A stretch of 64,000 nucleotides of DNA, from contig NZ_DS996818.1 in NCBI RefSeq assembly GCF_000156235.1, positions 1 through 64,000 on the forward strand, written 5' to 3'. Source of the DNA: Pseudovibrio sp000156235 (GTDB taxonomy: Bacteria; Pseudomonadota; Alphaproteobacteria; Rhizobiales; Stappiaceae). Below the pieces are notes generated by a model. It made no database searches. It was not told where the DNA came from and saw only the letters and a list, made by a program, of their open reading frames with translations. Below, piece after piece: positions 52,190-60,423 of the stretch. Every line of letters starts with the position of its first letter. Within the stretch, counting starts at the first letter, position 1. Position numbers and translations under genes: made by a program.

Positions 52190-53386
52190 ATGAACGGTAA
52201 ATACGTCAAACGAGGCGCTTACATCGCTATCGCTCTGGTCGTTCTCCTCCTCTTCGGCTGGGCCTTGAAGGAAAAGCCAATCTCCGTTGAAACCGCTAAG
52301 GTCACGCGCGGCGATCTGGTCGTCACCGTGGAAGAAGACGGCAAAACCCGCGTGAAGGAGATCTACAAGATCTCCGCTCCAATCGCTGGAAGAGTAGATC
52401 GTTCCCTGCTGGAGGTTGGCGATAAGGTATCTCGCGGCGAAACCACAGTTGCCACCATCAACCCGCTCACCACCCCGTTCATGAACGCCCGCACCAAGGC
52501 AGAGGCACTGGCAGGCGTTGAAACCGCCAAAGCCGCCATCACTCTGGCAGAAGCTGAACTCGCCTCCGCCAAGGCAGAGCACAAACTGGCCAAGTCAGAG
52601 CTCATCCGCGCCCAGCGCCTCAACCGCTCCAAAACCATCTCTGATGCGCAGCTGGAGCGCGTGGAAATCGACGTCACCCTGAAAGCCGCCAAAGTCCAAA
52701 GCGCAGAAGCTCAAATCGCCCAGCGGAGCAGCGACCTGCAAAGCGCCAAAGCCCGCCTCATCGAGCCGCACATCGCACAAGACCCTGAACGTTCAGAAGA
52801 ACTGGCCGTCCGCATGATCTCCCCGATCAATGGTGTCGTCCTCAATCTGGCCGTCGAAAGTGAGCAAACCATCCAGTCTGGCGCCCTGCTAATGGAACTA
52901 GGCGATCCGGCGGACATCGAGGTGGTTGTCGACCTGCTCTCAACGGAAGCAGTAAAAATCGCTGAAGGCGCAAAAGCAACGCTGGTCGATTGGGGCGGCA
53001 ACACCTTGAAGGCAACCGTCCGCCGCATTGACCCGGCTGGCTTCACCAAGGTCTCAGCCCTCGGCATCGAAGAGCAACGCGTCAACGCCATTCTGGATCT
53101 GGACACCCCAGCTCTGGAACTCGGCCACGGCTTCCACCTGCGCGCCGCCATCGAAACCTGGCACGGCCAAAACGTCCTGCGTATTCCCATGACTGCACTA
53201 TTCAGAGAGGGCAATGACTGGGCCACCTTCAAAGTCATCGACGGCAAAGCCCACCTCCAACTCCTCACAATCGGCGCCTTCAACCAGGATATGGCCGAAG
53301 TCCGCTCTGGTCTGACCCAGAACGACACTGTGATCCAGTTTCCGGGAGATACGGTCTCACATGGCACTGCAGTGGTAGCGGAGTAA
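52190..53386 (+). CDS. periplasmic adaptor of the ABC exporter (HlyD/MacA-like)
   Basis: 398 residues. N-terminal membrane anchor (about 10-25, IAIALVVLLLFGWAL), lipoyl halves (YKISAPIAGRVDRSLLEVGDKVSRGE and MISPINGVVLNLAVESEQTIQSGALLMELGD), an Ala-rich coiled-coil hairpin (about 100-190), then a beta-barrel (VVDLLSTEAVKIAEGAKATLVDW). It should connect the permease to an outer-membrane channel. It begins two bases after the permease stop. GAGGG lies upstream of the ATG. Confidence 0.9.
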   Translation: MNGKYVKRGAYIAIALVVLLLFGWALKEKPISVETAKVTRGDLVVTVEEDGKTRVKEIYKISAPIAGRVDRSLLEVGDKVSRGETTVATINPLTTPFMNARTKAEALAGVETAKAAITLAEAELASAKAEHKLAKSELIRAQRLNRSKTISDAQLERVEIDVTLKAAKVQSAEAQIAQRSSDLQSAKARLIEPHIAQDPERSEELAVRMISPINGVVLNLAVESEQTIQSGALLMELGDPADIEVVVDLLSTEAVKIAEGAKATLVDWGGNTLKATVRRIDPAGFTKVSALGIEEQRVNAILDLDTPALELGHGFHLRAAIETWHGQNVLRIPMTALFREGNDWATFKVIDGKAHLQLLTIGAFNQDMAEVRSGLTQNDTVIQFPGDTVSHGTAVVAE

Positions 53387-53388
53387 AG

Positions 53389-53841
53389 ATGACCGAACAG
53401 ACGGATTGCTCCTTTTGCAAAATAGCCCAGAAGCACTATCGCGTTTTTGAGGTCTACCGCGATGACAAGGTCATGGCCTTTCTCGACAATGGCCCAATCC
53501 GTCCCGGTCATATTCAGATCATCCCACTGGAGCATTACGACTACTTTGATGACCTGCCGCTCGAACTTGCGACCAACATCATGGAACTCGGCCAACGCCT
53601 TGCCAAAGCGCTCAAGCAAATCACGGGTGTCGAAAGAGTAGCGTTCCTCTTCACCGGCGGAGACATCCCCCACGCCCACGCTCATCTGGTCCCGATGTAT
53701 GAGAAAACCGACATCACCTCCCGCCGCTACATCCTCAATGAGGACCTTACTTTTCAGGATAGACCCCATCCACCCCACGACGAGCAGCTGGCGATACTCA
53801 AAAAAATTAAGGAAGCAATGAGTGCTGAGCACCTCAGATAA
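53389..53841 (+). CDS. HIT-family nucleotide hydrolase/transferase
   Basis: 150 residues. It has the HIT motif HAHAHLV (H-phi-H-phi-H) after GGDIPH, an N-terminal zinc-type pair (CSFCKI), and DNGPIRPGHIQIIPLEHY. HIT proteins hydrolyse or transfer nucleoside monophosphates from substrates such as Ap4A or adenosine phosphoramidates. It begins two bases after the exporter adaptor stop with CGGAG as ribosome site, so it is co-translated with a transporter it has no obvious link to. It converges on a small membrane-protein gene eight bases away. Confidence 0.88.
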   Translation: MTEQTDCSFCKIAQKHYRVFEVYRDDKVMAFLDNGPIRPGHIQIIPLEHYDYFDDLPLELATNIMELGQRLAKALKQITGVERVAFLFTGGDIPHAHAHLVPMYEKTDITSRRYILNEDLTFQDRPHPPHDEQLAILKKIKEAMSAEHLR

Positions 53842-53849
53842 GTCGCTGC

Positions 53850-54182
53850 TTAGTTGAAGATATCTTCGACAAACTTATAGATCAGATAGAGCGCCAGATA
53901 CGAGAGAAACGAGCTGGAAACAACTGCAACAAATGCCATGTATCCATTCGCCCTATACATAACTGGATCAGCGAAGCCATAACCGAGTAGCACCCAAAGC
54001 GTCGTCGCAAACGATACGGCCATCGCACCAGCAAACAACAGCACGCGCGCCAGTTTATTAAACCGGAAGTATCCTTCAGCATTACGCCCGATAATAAGCA
54101 GCTCAGCAAACCCCGTGAAAGCGAAGGTGATAACGAGCAAAAAAAGACTGTCCCAGATCATATAATGCAAAGCGAGTCTCAC
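53850..54182 (-). CDS. small four-TM membrane protein A
   Basis: 110 residues, four predicted membrane segments; not recognised. The pattern G.AE....R.....YF and TLW matches the next gene upstream (54272-54586), and the two proteins have similar length and segment spacing, so they are probably distant tandem paralogues. An 89-base gap with no hairpin separates them, and both lie on the same strand as the WYL regulator gene. Confidence 0.6.
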   Translation of the reverse strand: MRLALHYMIWDSLFLLVITFAFTGFAELLIIGRNAEGYFRFNKLARVLLFAGAMAVSFATTLWVLLGYGFADPVMYRANGYMAFVAVVSSSFLSYLALYLIYKFVEDIFN

Positions 54183-54271
54183 ACGCGTTCAAAAAAGCAA
54201 TTTCAAAACGCAATCATTCTCACTTACAAACCAGCCAATCACAACCTTAAGGTGCATATTGCGGCACGTAT

Positions 54272-54586
54272 TCACGCTCCTCTCACATACCGGAAGAACT
54301 CGTAGAACAGGTTGCAAACGGCATACGCCAAAATGCCGGTAGGTAGACTGACGATGTACCCTAGGTATTGGAAAGCTCGTGGCTCATCAGCAGCAGCCTG
54401 ATGGTAATCCCATAACGTATAATACATCGCAACAAATCCAGCTAGCATCGCAACTAGAAAATGAAAGATGTGTGCGGATTGCCTATTTTCAAAGTAGTCG
54501 TCAGCTTTGAACCGAAGAAAAATTCCCTCTGAAATTCCGGCTGAAATCAAGGATACGACGAGTAGAGTGAGAATGAAGAAATACAT
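54272..54586 (-). CDS. small four-TM membrane protein B
   Basis: 104 residues, four predicted membrane segments; not recognised. It shares G.SEG....F.A.DYF, then TLW and GY.....L.Y....FYEF with the downstream small membrane protein. It begins 21 bases after the stop of the WYL regulator gene and may be on its transcript. Confidence 0.6.
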   Translation of the reverse strand: MYFFILTLLVVSLISAGISEGIFLRFKADDYFENRQSAHIFHFLVAMLAGFVAMYYTLWDYHQAAADEPRAFQYLGYIVSLPTGILAYAVCNLFYEFFRYVRGA

Positions 54587-54607
54587 TTAGTATTGATAGG
54601 GCTCGCA

Positions 54608-55354
54608 CTAACTCGTTGCAACAGGCAAGCCGTCTTTCGCAGCCTTCTCCGCCGCCTCTTTCTCCCGTCGTGCCAATTCCAGCTTCCACCAGCGATTGCG
54701 CAGGGTGACGCGGTTTTCGCGGTAGCGTTCTTCCAGCACCTCCATGTGGGTAACACGGTCTGTCCGGAAGGCCCGGAAGTCCTTGCGCAGTTCACACCAC
54801 GCCACAATCATCCGGGACTGCGCAAAAAAAGTCAGACTCAGTGGCCAAATGAGGCGTTCACTCATCTCACCCTGCGCATCTTCATAGGTAAGCCGCAGCT
54901 TGTGCTGCCCGCGAATAGCCTGCCGCACATCCTTCAGCTCGATACGCGCTGTCGGAATAGGCTCCACCCCAAAGTCCGGCGCATACAATGGTGCCTCAAT
55001 AAACTCATCCCGCGCTTCGGGAGAAAGCACCGCCGCTATCTTGGCAATCACATCACTGGCTGTGCGGATGAGCTGCTCATCCCCGCGCACCTGCACATGG
55101 CGCAAGCCCATCATCACCGCTTCCAGCTCATCACTGTTGAACATCAGCGGCGGCAGATCATAACCCTCATCCAGCACGTAGCCGACACCCGCCTCCCCGC
55201 GGATCGGCACTCCGGTTGATTGAAGGCTGACAATATCGCGATAAAGCGTGCGCACAGAAACCTCCAGTTCCTCTGCCATCACATCTCCAGTCACCGGCCC
55301 CCGATGACGCCGCAGCAACTGCACGATCTGCAGCAACCGATCTGCCCTGCGCAT
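54608..55354 (-). CDS. HTH/WYL-domain transcriptional regulator (YafY type)
   Basis: 248 residues from the ATG at 55354, which has GGAGG five bases upstream; the frame stays open 20 codons further. An N-terminal deoR-like HTH (RLLQIVQLLRRHRGPVTGDVMAEELEVSVRTLYRDIVSL) is followed by a WYL domain (MIVAWCELRKDFRAFRTDRVTHMEVLEE) that may bind a small ligand. It is divergent from the GST-like gene, 101 bases apart, the usual arrangement of these regulators with their target. Confidence 0.85.
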   Translation of the reverse strand: MRRADRLLQIVQLLRRHRGPVTGDVMAEELEVSVRTLYRDIVSLQSTGVPIRGEAGVGYVLDEGYDLPPLMFNSDELEAVMMGLRHVQVRGDEQLIRTASDVIAKIAAVLSPEARDEFIEAPLYAPDFGVEPIPTARIELKDVRQAIRGQHKLRLTYEDAQGEMSERLIWPLSLTFFAQSRMIVAWCELRKDFRAFRTDRVTHMEVLEERYRENRVTLRNRWWKLELARREKEAAEKAAKDGLPVATS

Positions 55355-55455
55355 GAAATCCTCCAGAAATTTGTCAGAAGCCGAACACTCCTGACACCAT
55401 GCTGTCAGGAGCACCTTGCTACCAATCCCCCAGCAAACACAAGCGGAGAAAGCAA

Positions 55456-56175
55456 ATGCTCACACATCACAAATTCAGCGCCAAACTCGACGGTGTCAGT
55501 GCAAGCCCATTTTGCCTGAAGATCGACATCTTGCTCGCCATGGCAGGCCTGTCCTATGACGTTCTGGAAGGCCCGGCAGCATTGCAAACCGCCCCCAAAG
55601 GCAAGCTGCCAGTGATGAAGGATCAAGAGGAACTGATTGCGGATTCCGAGTTCATCAGACGGCATTTGGTGATCAACTATAACGCTGATTTCTCAGGCGG
55701 TTATTCTGAGGCAGAGCTGGCTGTCGCCCACGCTTTCATGCGCATGGCAGAGCATTCCCTTTACTTCGTAACCGTCTGCACCCGCTGGCTGCCAGATGAA
55801 AACTTCGCTGTCATCGAAGATCAGTTCTTCGGTATTCTGCCACCAGAAATGCGCAGTTCCCTCGCAAACGAGTCCCGCAAAAGCGTCATCACCAAAGTCA
55901 ACAACCACGGTTACGGCCAGCACACATGGGAAGAGCGTCTCGCACTGGGCCGCGCGGATTTGCAGGCCATCTCCACCCAGTTAGGCGACAAGCCATACCT
56001 GCTCGGCGATCGCCCGTGCTTTGCTGACGCCGCCGTTGGTGCCCAGATCCTCTGTGCTCTCTCCGATCTGCCATTCTCCGGCTGGAGAAAAACCGTCGAG
56101 CAGTTCCCCAACCTTGTCGCCTACGCCAACCGCATCAAAGAAGCCTACCCGGAGGACGCAACCGAAGCCGCATAA
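55456..56175 (+). CDS. glutathione S-transferase-like protein (metaxin-like subgroup)
   Basis: 239 residues from the ATG at 55456 (GGAGAAA upstream). The N-terminal thioredoxin-like part has SASPFCLKIDILLAMAGLSYDV and GKLPVMKDQEELIADSEFI, the GST_N metaxin/Tom37-like pattern; the C-terminal helical part has KPYLLGDRPCFADAAVGAQI. Activity unknown; related bacterial proteins are annotated only as GST family. Its promoter faces that of the WYL regulator, the probable controller. Confidence 0.78.
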   Translation: MLTHHKFSAKLDGVSASPFCLKIDILLAMAGLSYDVLEGPAALQTAPKGKLPVMKDQEELIADSEFIRRHLVINYNADFSGGYSEAELAVAHAFMRMAEHSLYFVTVCTRWLPDENFAVIEDQFFGILPPEMRSSLANESRKSVITKVNNHGYGQHTWEERLALGRADLQAISTQLGDKPYLLGDRPCFADAAVGAQILCALSDLPFSGWRKTVEQFPNLVAYANRIKEAYPEDATEAA

Positions 56176-56182
56176 ACAAAAC

Positions 56183-56212
56183 ACCCCGCCGGATTGGTGC
56201 GTCCGGCGGGGT
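56183..56212. terminator. bidirectional terminator between the GST-like and peroxiredoxin genes
   Basis: ACCCCGCCGGA (56183-56193) and TCCGGCGGGGT (56202-56212) form a perfect 11-bp stem with an 8-base loop, flanked by AAAC and GTTTG. It serves both convergent genes. Confidence 0.85.
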
Positions 56213-56215
56213 TTG

Positions 56216-56734
56216 TCACTGAGCCTGCTTCAGATAGGCAATCACGTCTTCAGCATTTTTCGCCGGATCGCTCACCGGATACATAACGTGCTCAACCACA
56301 CCATCTTTAAGGATCATGGTCAGCCGTTTAAGCAGAACCATGCCCCCCGCTTCAAAGACCGGCAGCTCCATTGCCTTGGTCAGGGCCAGATCTTCATCCG
56401 AAAGAAGAGCAAACGGCAGATGTAACCGCTCAGCCGCTTCTCTCTGAAACGCAGTTGATTGGGTGGAAAGCCCGAACACCGCCTGAGCGCCAGAAACCTT
56501 CAACTCACTGAAGTGATCGCGAAACGAACAGGATTGAGGCGTACACCCGCGCGCACCCGGTATCAGATCCCATCCTTCAATCGGCCCTTCATCAGGAGGA
56601 CTTGTTCTCGGATAAGCGTAGATTACAGTAATGCCCGGCAACGCTGAAACATCCACTATCTCACCACTCGTCGCCCGCAACGCCAGTCCAGGAAGGGTCA
56701 CCCCAAGCAAACTTTTCGTGCCACACTCAGTCAC
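56216..56734 (-). CDS. peroxiredoxin (PrxQ/BCP-related)
   Basis: 172 residues, thioredoxin fold. The active-site region reads GARGCTPQSCSFRD: a peroxidatic Cys in GC followed five residues later by a resolving Cys, as in PrxQ. Compared with the usual P-x3-T-x2-C the Thr is Ala, and there is an insertion of about 14 residues after YPRTSPP. I recall relatives in proteobacteria with this same insert, so it is a subgroup feature rather than damage. It reduces peroxides. It lies alone, 75 bases downstream of the TRAP permease stop. Confidence 0.82.
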   Translation of the reverse strand: MTECGTKSLLGVTLPGLALRATSGEIVDVSALPGITVIYAYPRTSPPDEGPIEGWDLIPGARGCTPQSCSFRDHFSELKVSGAQAVFGLSTQSTAFQREAAERLHLPFALLSDEDLALTKAMELPVFEAGGMVLLKRLTMILKDGVVEHVMYPVSDPAKNAEDVIAYLKQAQ

Positions 56735-56809
56735 TCAAACCGTTCCTCAATACCACCCCGCCGAACCTACTCATCCGGCAGAGTTATTCTCACAAATCCG
56801 ACACCCGCA

Positions 56810-58846
56810 CTAAGCGTCTTGCATCACCAGCTGTTGGTTCTTGCGGGCGAGCATTTGCCGCACGATAACCGGAAGCATCAGCACCCCACCAATCGCCATG
56901 GTCTGTATTCCCGGAGCCACGAAGAACATGGCTGCAAAAGCTGTCCAGTATCGCTCCAGCTTGTTCAGCCCGGCCAGCATATAGCCAGAGAACGCAACAC
57001 CCAGCAGACCAATGCCAACCATGGCACCGGAAAGGGTGATCAGGAAGTCGTACCAGGTGAACTCAGGCGTCACCAACAGCAAGGCTGGTGAGTAGACAAA
57101 CACAAACGGCACCAGGGCCTTCGCAATGCCAAGCCGGAACGCGGTGTTACCAGTCTTGAACGGGTTCGCCCCCGCAATGCCAGCCCCTGCATACGCCGCC
57201 AATGCTACAGGTGGCGTCACATCCGCCAGCACACCGTAATAGAACACGAAGAAGTGCGCCACGAGCGGCTGAACGCCCAGCAGGCCAAGAGCCGGCGCAG
57301 CAATGGAAACCAGAATGATGTAGGTCGCCGTTGTCGGAATGCCTGCCCCCATAATGATACAGGCAATGGCCGTAAACAGCAGGGTGAAGAACAGCGTCAG
57401 AGCATTCTGCGTTACGTATTCTGCAAGCATACCAGACGCGATAAAGCCACCCAGATCAGACGCCGCCTGCGTCACCACAAACGACAGCCGGAAGCCGGTG
57501 CCTGTCAGCGTCACCACACCGACGATGATGCCCACCGCCGCCGCAGCAGCACCCACAGCCAGTGAGTACTTGGCACCCGTTGCCAGAGACTCAATCAGAT
57601 CCTTGAGGCCCATCCGGTTATGCGGGTTCAGGAAGCCAACAACCACACAAGCCGTAATGCCCCAAACCGCAGCAAAGTCCGGCGTTTTGCCGGAGACAAT
57701 CAGATAGACCAGAATGCCCAGCGGAATAACGGAGAGCCAATGCTGCTTCATCACCACCAGCGCTTTCGGCAGTTCATCCGCAGAAAGACCCCGCAGCCCA
57801 AGCCGCTTGGCTTCCAGATGCACCATCACGAAGATGCCGAAATAATGCAGCAATGCCGGGAACATCGCCGCCAGCAAGACTTCGCGATACGGGATCTCCA
57901 GAAACTCCACCATAATGAAGGCAGCCGCCCCCATGATCGGCGGCGTAATCTGTCCACCCGTTGATGCGGTCGCCTCAACAGCCCCAGCAAAGTGCGGCGG
58001 ATAGCCGACCTTCTTCATGGCCGGAATGGTCAGAGAGCCCGTGGTCACCGTGTTCGCAATGGAACTGCCGGAGATCGTGCCCAGCATGGCTGAGGAGAAG
58101 ATCGCAACCTTGGCCGGCCCGCCTGCATACCGCCCGGCAATCACAGAAGCCAGATCAATAAACAGCTGCCCAAGCCCAATACGGGTTGCTAAAACCCCAA
58201 ACAAAACAAAGAGGAACACATACTTGGCAACCACCCCGATGGCAATGCCGTAGATGCCCTGGTTTGTCATGTAAAGGTGGTTGATCAACCCGGTCCAGCT
58301 CGCACCCGGATGCTTCAACGCCCCCGGCGCAAACATGCCAAACACGGCATAACCAATAAAGATCAGCGCAATCAGCGGCAGTGTCGGCCCAACAGACCGC
58401 CGCGCAGCTTCCAGCACCAGCACCAGCAACACCGTGCCCATAAACACATCAATCGGCGCAGGCGCACCCACACGGGAGGCAACCGCCTCAGCTGGCAACA
58501 GCGGCAGGTACATCGCCGCAGCCACAGCCAGAACCGCCAGCACAACATCCCACAGATGCACTCCACTGGGGCGCCACCAGGCAGACGGCGCAGACTGGCT
58601 GCTCGTGCTCTTGATGAAACTGAAAAGAACAAACACCAGCCCCAGCACAAACGAGAGGTGAATGCCGCGATGGACAAGCTCCCGAATAAGCCCGAAGCCG
58701 GACGCATAATAATGATAGAGCGACATGGCAACGAGTGCCGCTGTAATAACAACAGCCAGCACCGGCCCTGCCGCTCTGAAAGTGAGGTCTGGATCGTATT
58801 TGCGTTCCAGATCCTCAAGGGTTTGATCTGTCGTATTGTGAGACAT
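56810..58846 (-). CDS. TRAP transporter fused permease (4TM plus 12TM)
   Basis: 678 residues with about 18 membrane segments. The N-terminal quarter corresponds to the small DctQ-like component and the rest to DctM (YAGGPAKVAIFSSAMLGTISGSSIANTVTTGSLTIPAMKKVGY). Such fusions partner with TAXI-type binding proteins and use ion gradients to take up organic acids or amino acids. It follows the TAXI gene on the same strand with an 86-base gap containing a hairpin. Confidence 0.93.
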   Translation of the reverse strand: MSHNTTDQTLEDLERKYDPDLTFRAAGPVLAVVITAALVAMSLYHYYASGFGLIRELVHRGIHLSFVLGLVFVLFSFIKSTSSQSAPSAWWRPSGVHLWDVVLAVLAVAAAMYLPLLPAEAVASRVGAPAPIDVFMGTVLLVLVLEAARRSVGPTLPLIALIFIGYAVFGMFAPGALKHPGASWTGLINHLYMTNQGIYGIAIGVVAKYVFLFVLFGVLATRIGLGQLFIDLASVIAGRYAGGPAKVAIFSSAMLGTISGSSIANTVTTGSLTIPAMKKVGYPPHFAGAVEATASTGGQITPPIMGAAAFIMVEFLEIPYREVLLAAMFPALLHYFGIFVMVHLEAKRLGLRGLSADELPKALVVMKQHWLSVIPLGILVYLIVSGKTPDFAAVWGITACVVVGFLNPHNRMGLKDLIESLATGAKYSLAVGAAAAAVGIIVGVVTLTGTGFRLSFVVTQAASDLGGFIASGMLAEYVTQNALTLFFTLLFTAIACIIMGAGIPTTATYIILVSIAAPALGLLGVQPLVAHFFVFYYGVLADVTPPVALAAYAGAGIAGANPFKTGNTAFRLGIAKALVPFVFVYSPALLLVTPEFTWYDFLITLSGAMVGIGLLGVAFSGYMLAGLNKLERYWTAFAAMFFVAPGIQTMAIGGVLMLPVIVRQMLARKNQQLVMQDA

Positions 58847-58881
58847 CAGCCCTGCGTTTCTTTTAGATTGAAAACAGCAGC

Positions 58882-58903
58882 GCCCGGCAGAGGTCTACCG
58901 GGC
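58882..58903 (-). promoter_or_regulatory. intercistronic hairpin between the TAXI and TRAP permease genes
   Basis: GCCCGG and CCGGGC arms, extended in RNA by U-G, A-U and G-C pairs to a nine-pair stem with a four-base loop. TTTT follows 13 bases later on the minus strand. Likely a partial terminator or mRNA stabiliser favouring the binding protein. Confidence 0.55.
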
Positions 58904-58932
58904 ACCACAAAATTCTCAAAGAAGGTCTCGGC

Positions 58933-59952
58933 TTACTTCAGCAAGCCAGCTTCTTTGTAGAAACGCTCAGCACCCGGATGCAGCGGTACGCCAAGGCCGT
59001 CCATTGCAGTCTCCATGGTGATGGTTTTGCCCTTCGCATGGCCAACATCCAGCAGCTTGCGGGTCTTGTCGTTCCAAAGCGCCTTGGTGATGTTGTAGAT
59101 CAGCTCATCATCTTCCTTCGCACTGGTGATCCACTGCGCACCAACAGTCAAAGTGGTTGTGGCATCAACACCCTGGTAAGCACCAGCCGGAATGTCAGAG
59201 CTTGCAAAGAAGCCGTACTTCTCAACCAGACCTTCCGCTTCAGGACCGGTGATTGGAACGATCTTGATATCCTCAGCAGACGCCAGCTCAACCACAGCAC
59301 CCGTTGGGAAACCAGCAACCACGAAGAACGCATCCACCTTGCCGTTACGCAGAGCTTCCGCAGCCGCAGAACCCTTCAGCGCTTCAGCAGTGATGTCGGA
59401 AGTGGACAGTCCATAAGCAGCGAGGATCAGGTTCGCATCAGTGTACGTTCCTGAACCTGGCTCATCCAGAGACACGCGCTTGCCCTTCAGATCAGCAACA
59501 GAGTTGATGCCGCTGTCAGCTTTTGCAACAAGGTGGATATGCTCAGGGAACAGCGCCGCGATGGAACGCAGGTCCTTCATAGGCTCCTTGCCTTCCATGG
59601 TGCCAGTACCGGAAAACGCCCAGTACGCCACATCAGACTGCGCAAAACCGGAGTTACGCAGGCCCGAGTTGATCGCATTCACGTTATCTACGGAACCGCG
59701 AGAAGAAACAGCAGAAGCAATCAGACCCGGCACACCGCAGGAACCACCTGCATCACAGGCACGGGAACCCGGAGGATTGGAGATCGCATTGGCGATCATG
59801 CCGCCCACCGGATAGTAGGTGTAAGCCGTACCACCTGTGCCGATGGTGAAGAACTTGAGATCCTGCGCCAAAGCCTGACCAGAAAACAGCGCCGCGCTGC
59901 CAACAATGGCTGCAGCCGTCGCCAGTTTGGTAATGGAAGAAAGAAGCGTCAT
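58933..59952 (-). CDS. TAXI-family TRAP solute-binding protein
   Basis: 339 residues. A signal peptide (AAAIVGSAALFSGQALA) and the TAXI-family opening KFFTIGTGGTAYTYYPVGGMIANAIS are clear. LKGKRVSLDEPGSGTYTDANLILAAYG and the pattern NGKVDAFFVVAGFPTGAV follow. Ligands of TAXI proteins include glutamate and related acids; which one is not readable here. It is the first gene of the two-gene TRAP operon. Confidence 0.93.
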   Translation of the reverse strand: MTLLSSITKLATAAAIVGSAALFSGQALAQDLKFFTIGTGGTAYTYYPVGGMIANAISNPPGSRACDAGGSCGVPGLIASAVSSRGSVDNVNAINSGLRNSGFAQSDVAYWAFSGTGTMEGKEPMKDLRSIAALFPEHIHLVAKADSGINSVADLKGKRVSLDEPGSGTYTDANLILAAYGLSTSDITAEALKGSAAAEALRNGKVDAFFVVAGFPTGAVVELASAEDIKIVPITGPEAEGLVEKYGFFASSDIPAGAYQGVDATTTLTVGAQWITSAKEDDELIYNITKALWNDKTRKLLDVGHAKGKTITMETAMDGLGVPLHPGAERFYKEAGLLK

Positions 59953-60423
59953 AAGCCCCCCGGAAAAATAAAAGAGAAGCAGGAAGCTCTACAACACGCA
60001 CGCGCCATAAAATCGTCTGCCCCAAACACTAAGAAAAGCCGGTGCAGTCACTGAAAAAAGCTAAGCGGACGCGCGGCTGGTGTGATGAAGTGAACAAAAA
60101 ATATTCACGCGAATTAGAAAACACTCTTCAACCTTAGATCGCAAGCGAAATACGAGATTTTTCGTAGGCAAGCGCAAGAAAATATAATTCTAAGTCATTC
60201 CAGACGCGCCTGACGCACAATTATGTCAGACAAGCCCGCTTTTCAGAACAAAAGCTACAAAACGCATTCATGAGCCAAATTCCGCAAGAAATGCGAAGCA
60301 TGAAGAAATTCAGTTGAGTACAGTCCTGAAACGACATTTTTCACCGTGCACGTTGTCTCCGCTATAGACCGGATAGGTGCACATATGATTCATTGGGCTC
60401 CGCTGCAATGAAGGAGTGGTTTT
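59953..60423. other. divergent promoter region
   Basis: 471 bases between the TAXI gene (minus) and the alpha/beta hydrolase gene (plus). No gene or clear operator is seen. AAGGAG at 60409-60414 is the ribosome site of the hydrolase. Confidence 0.5.
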
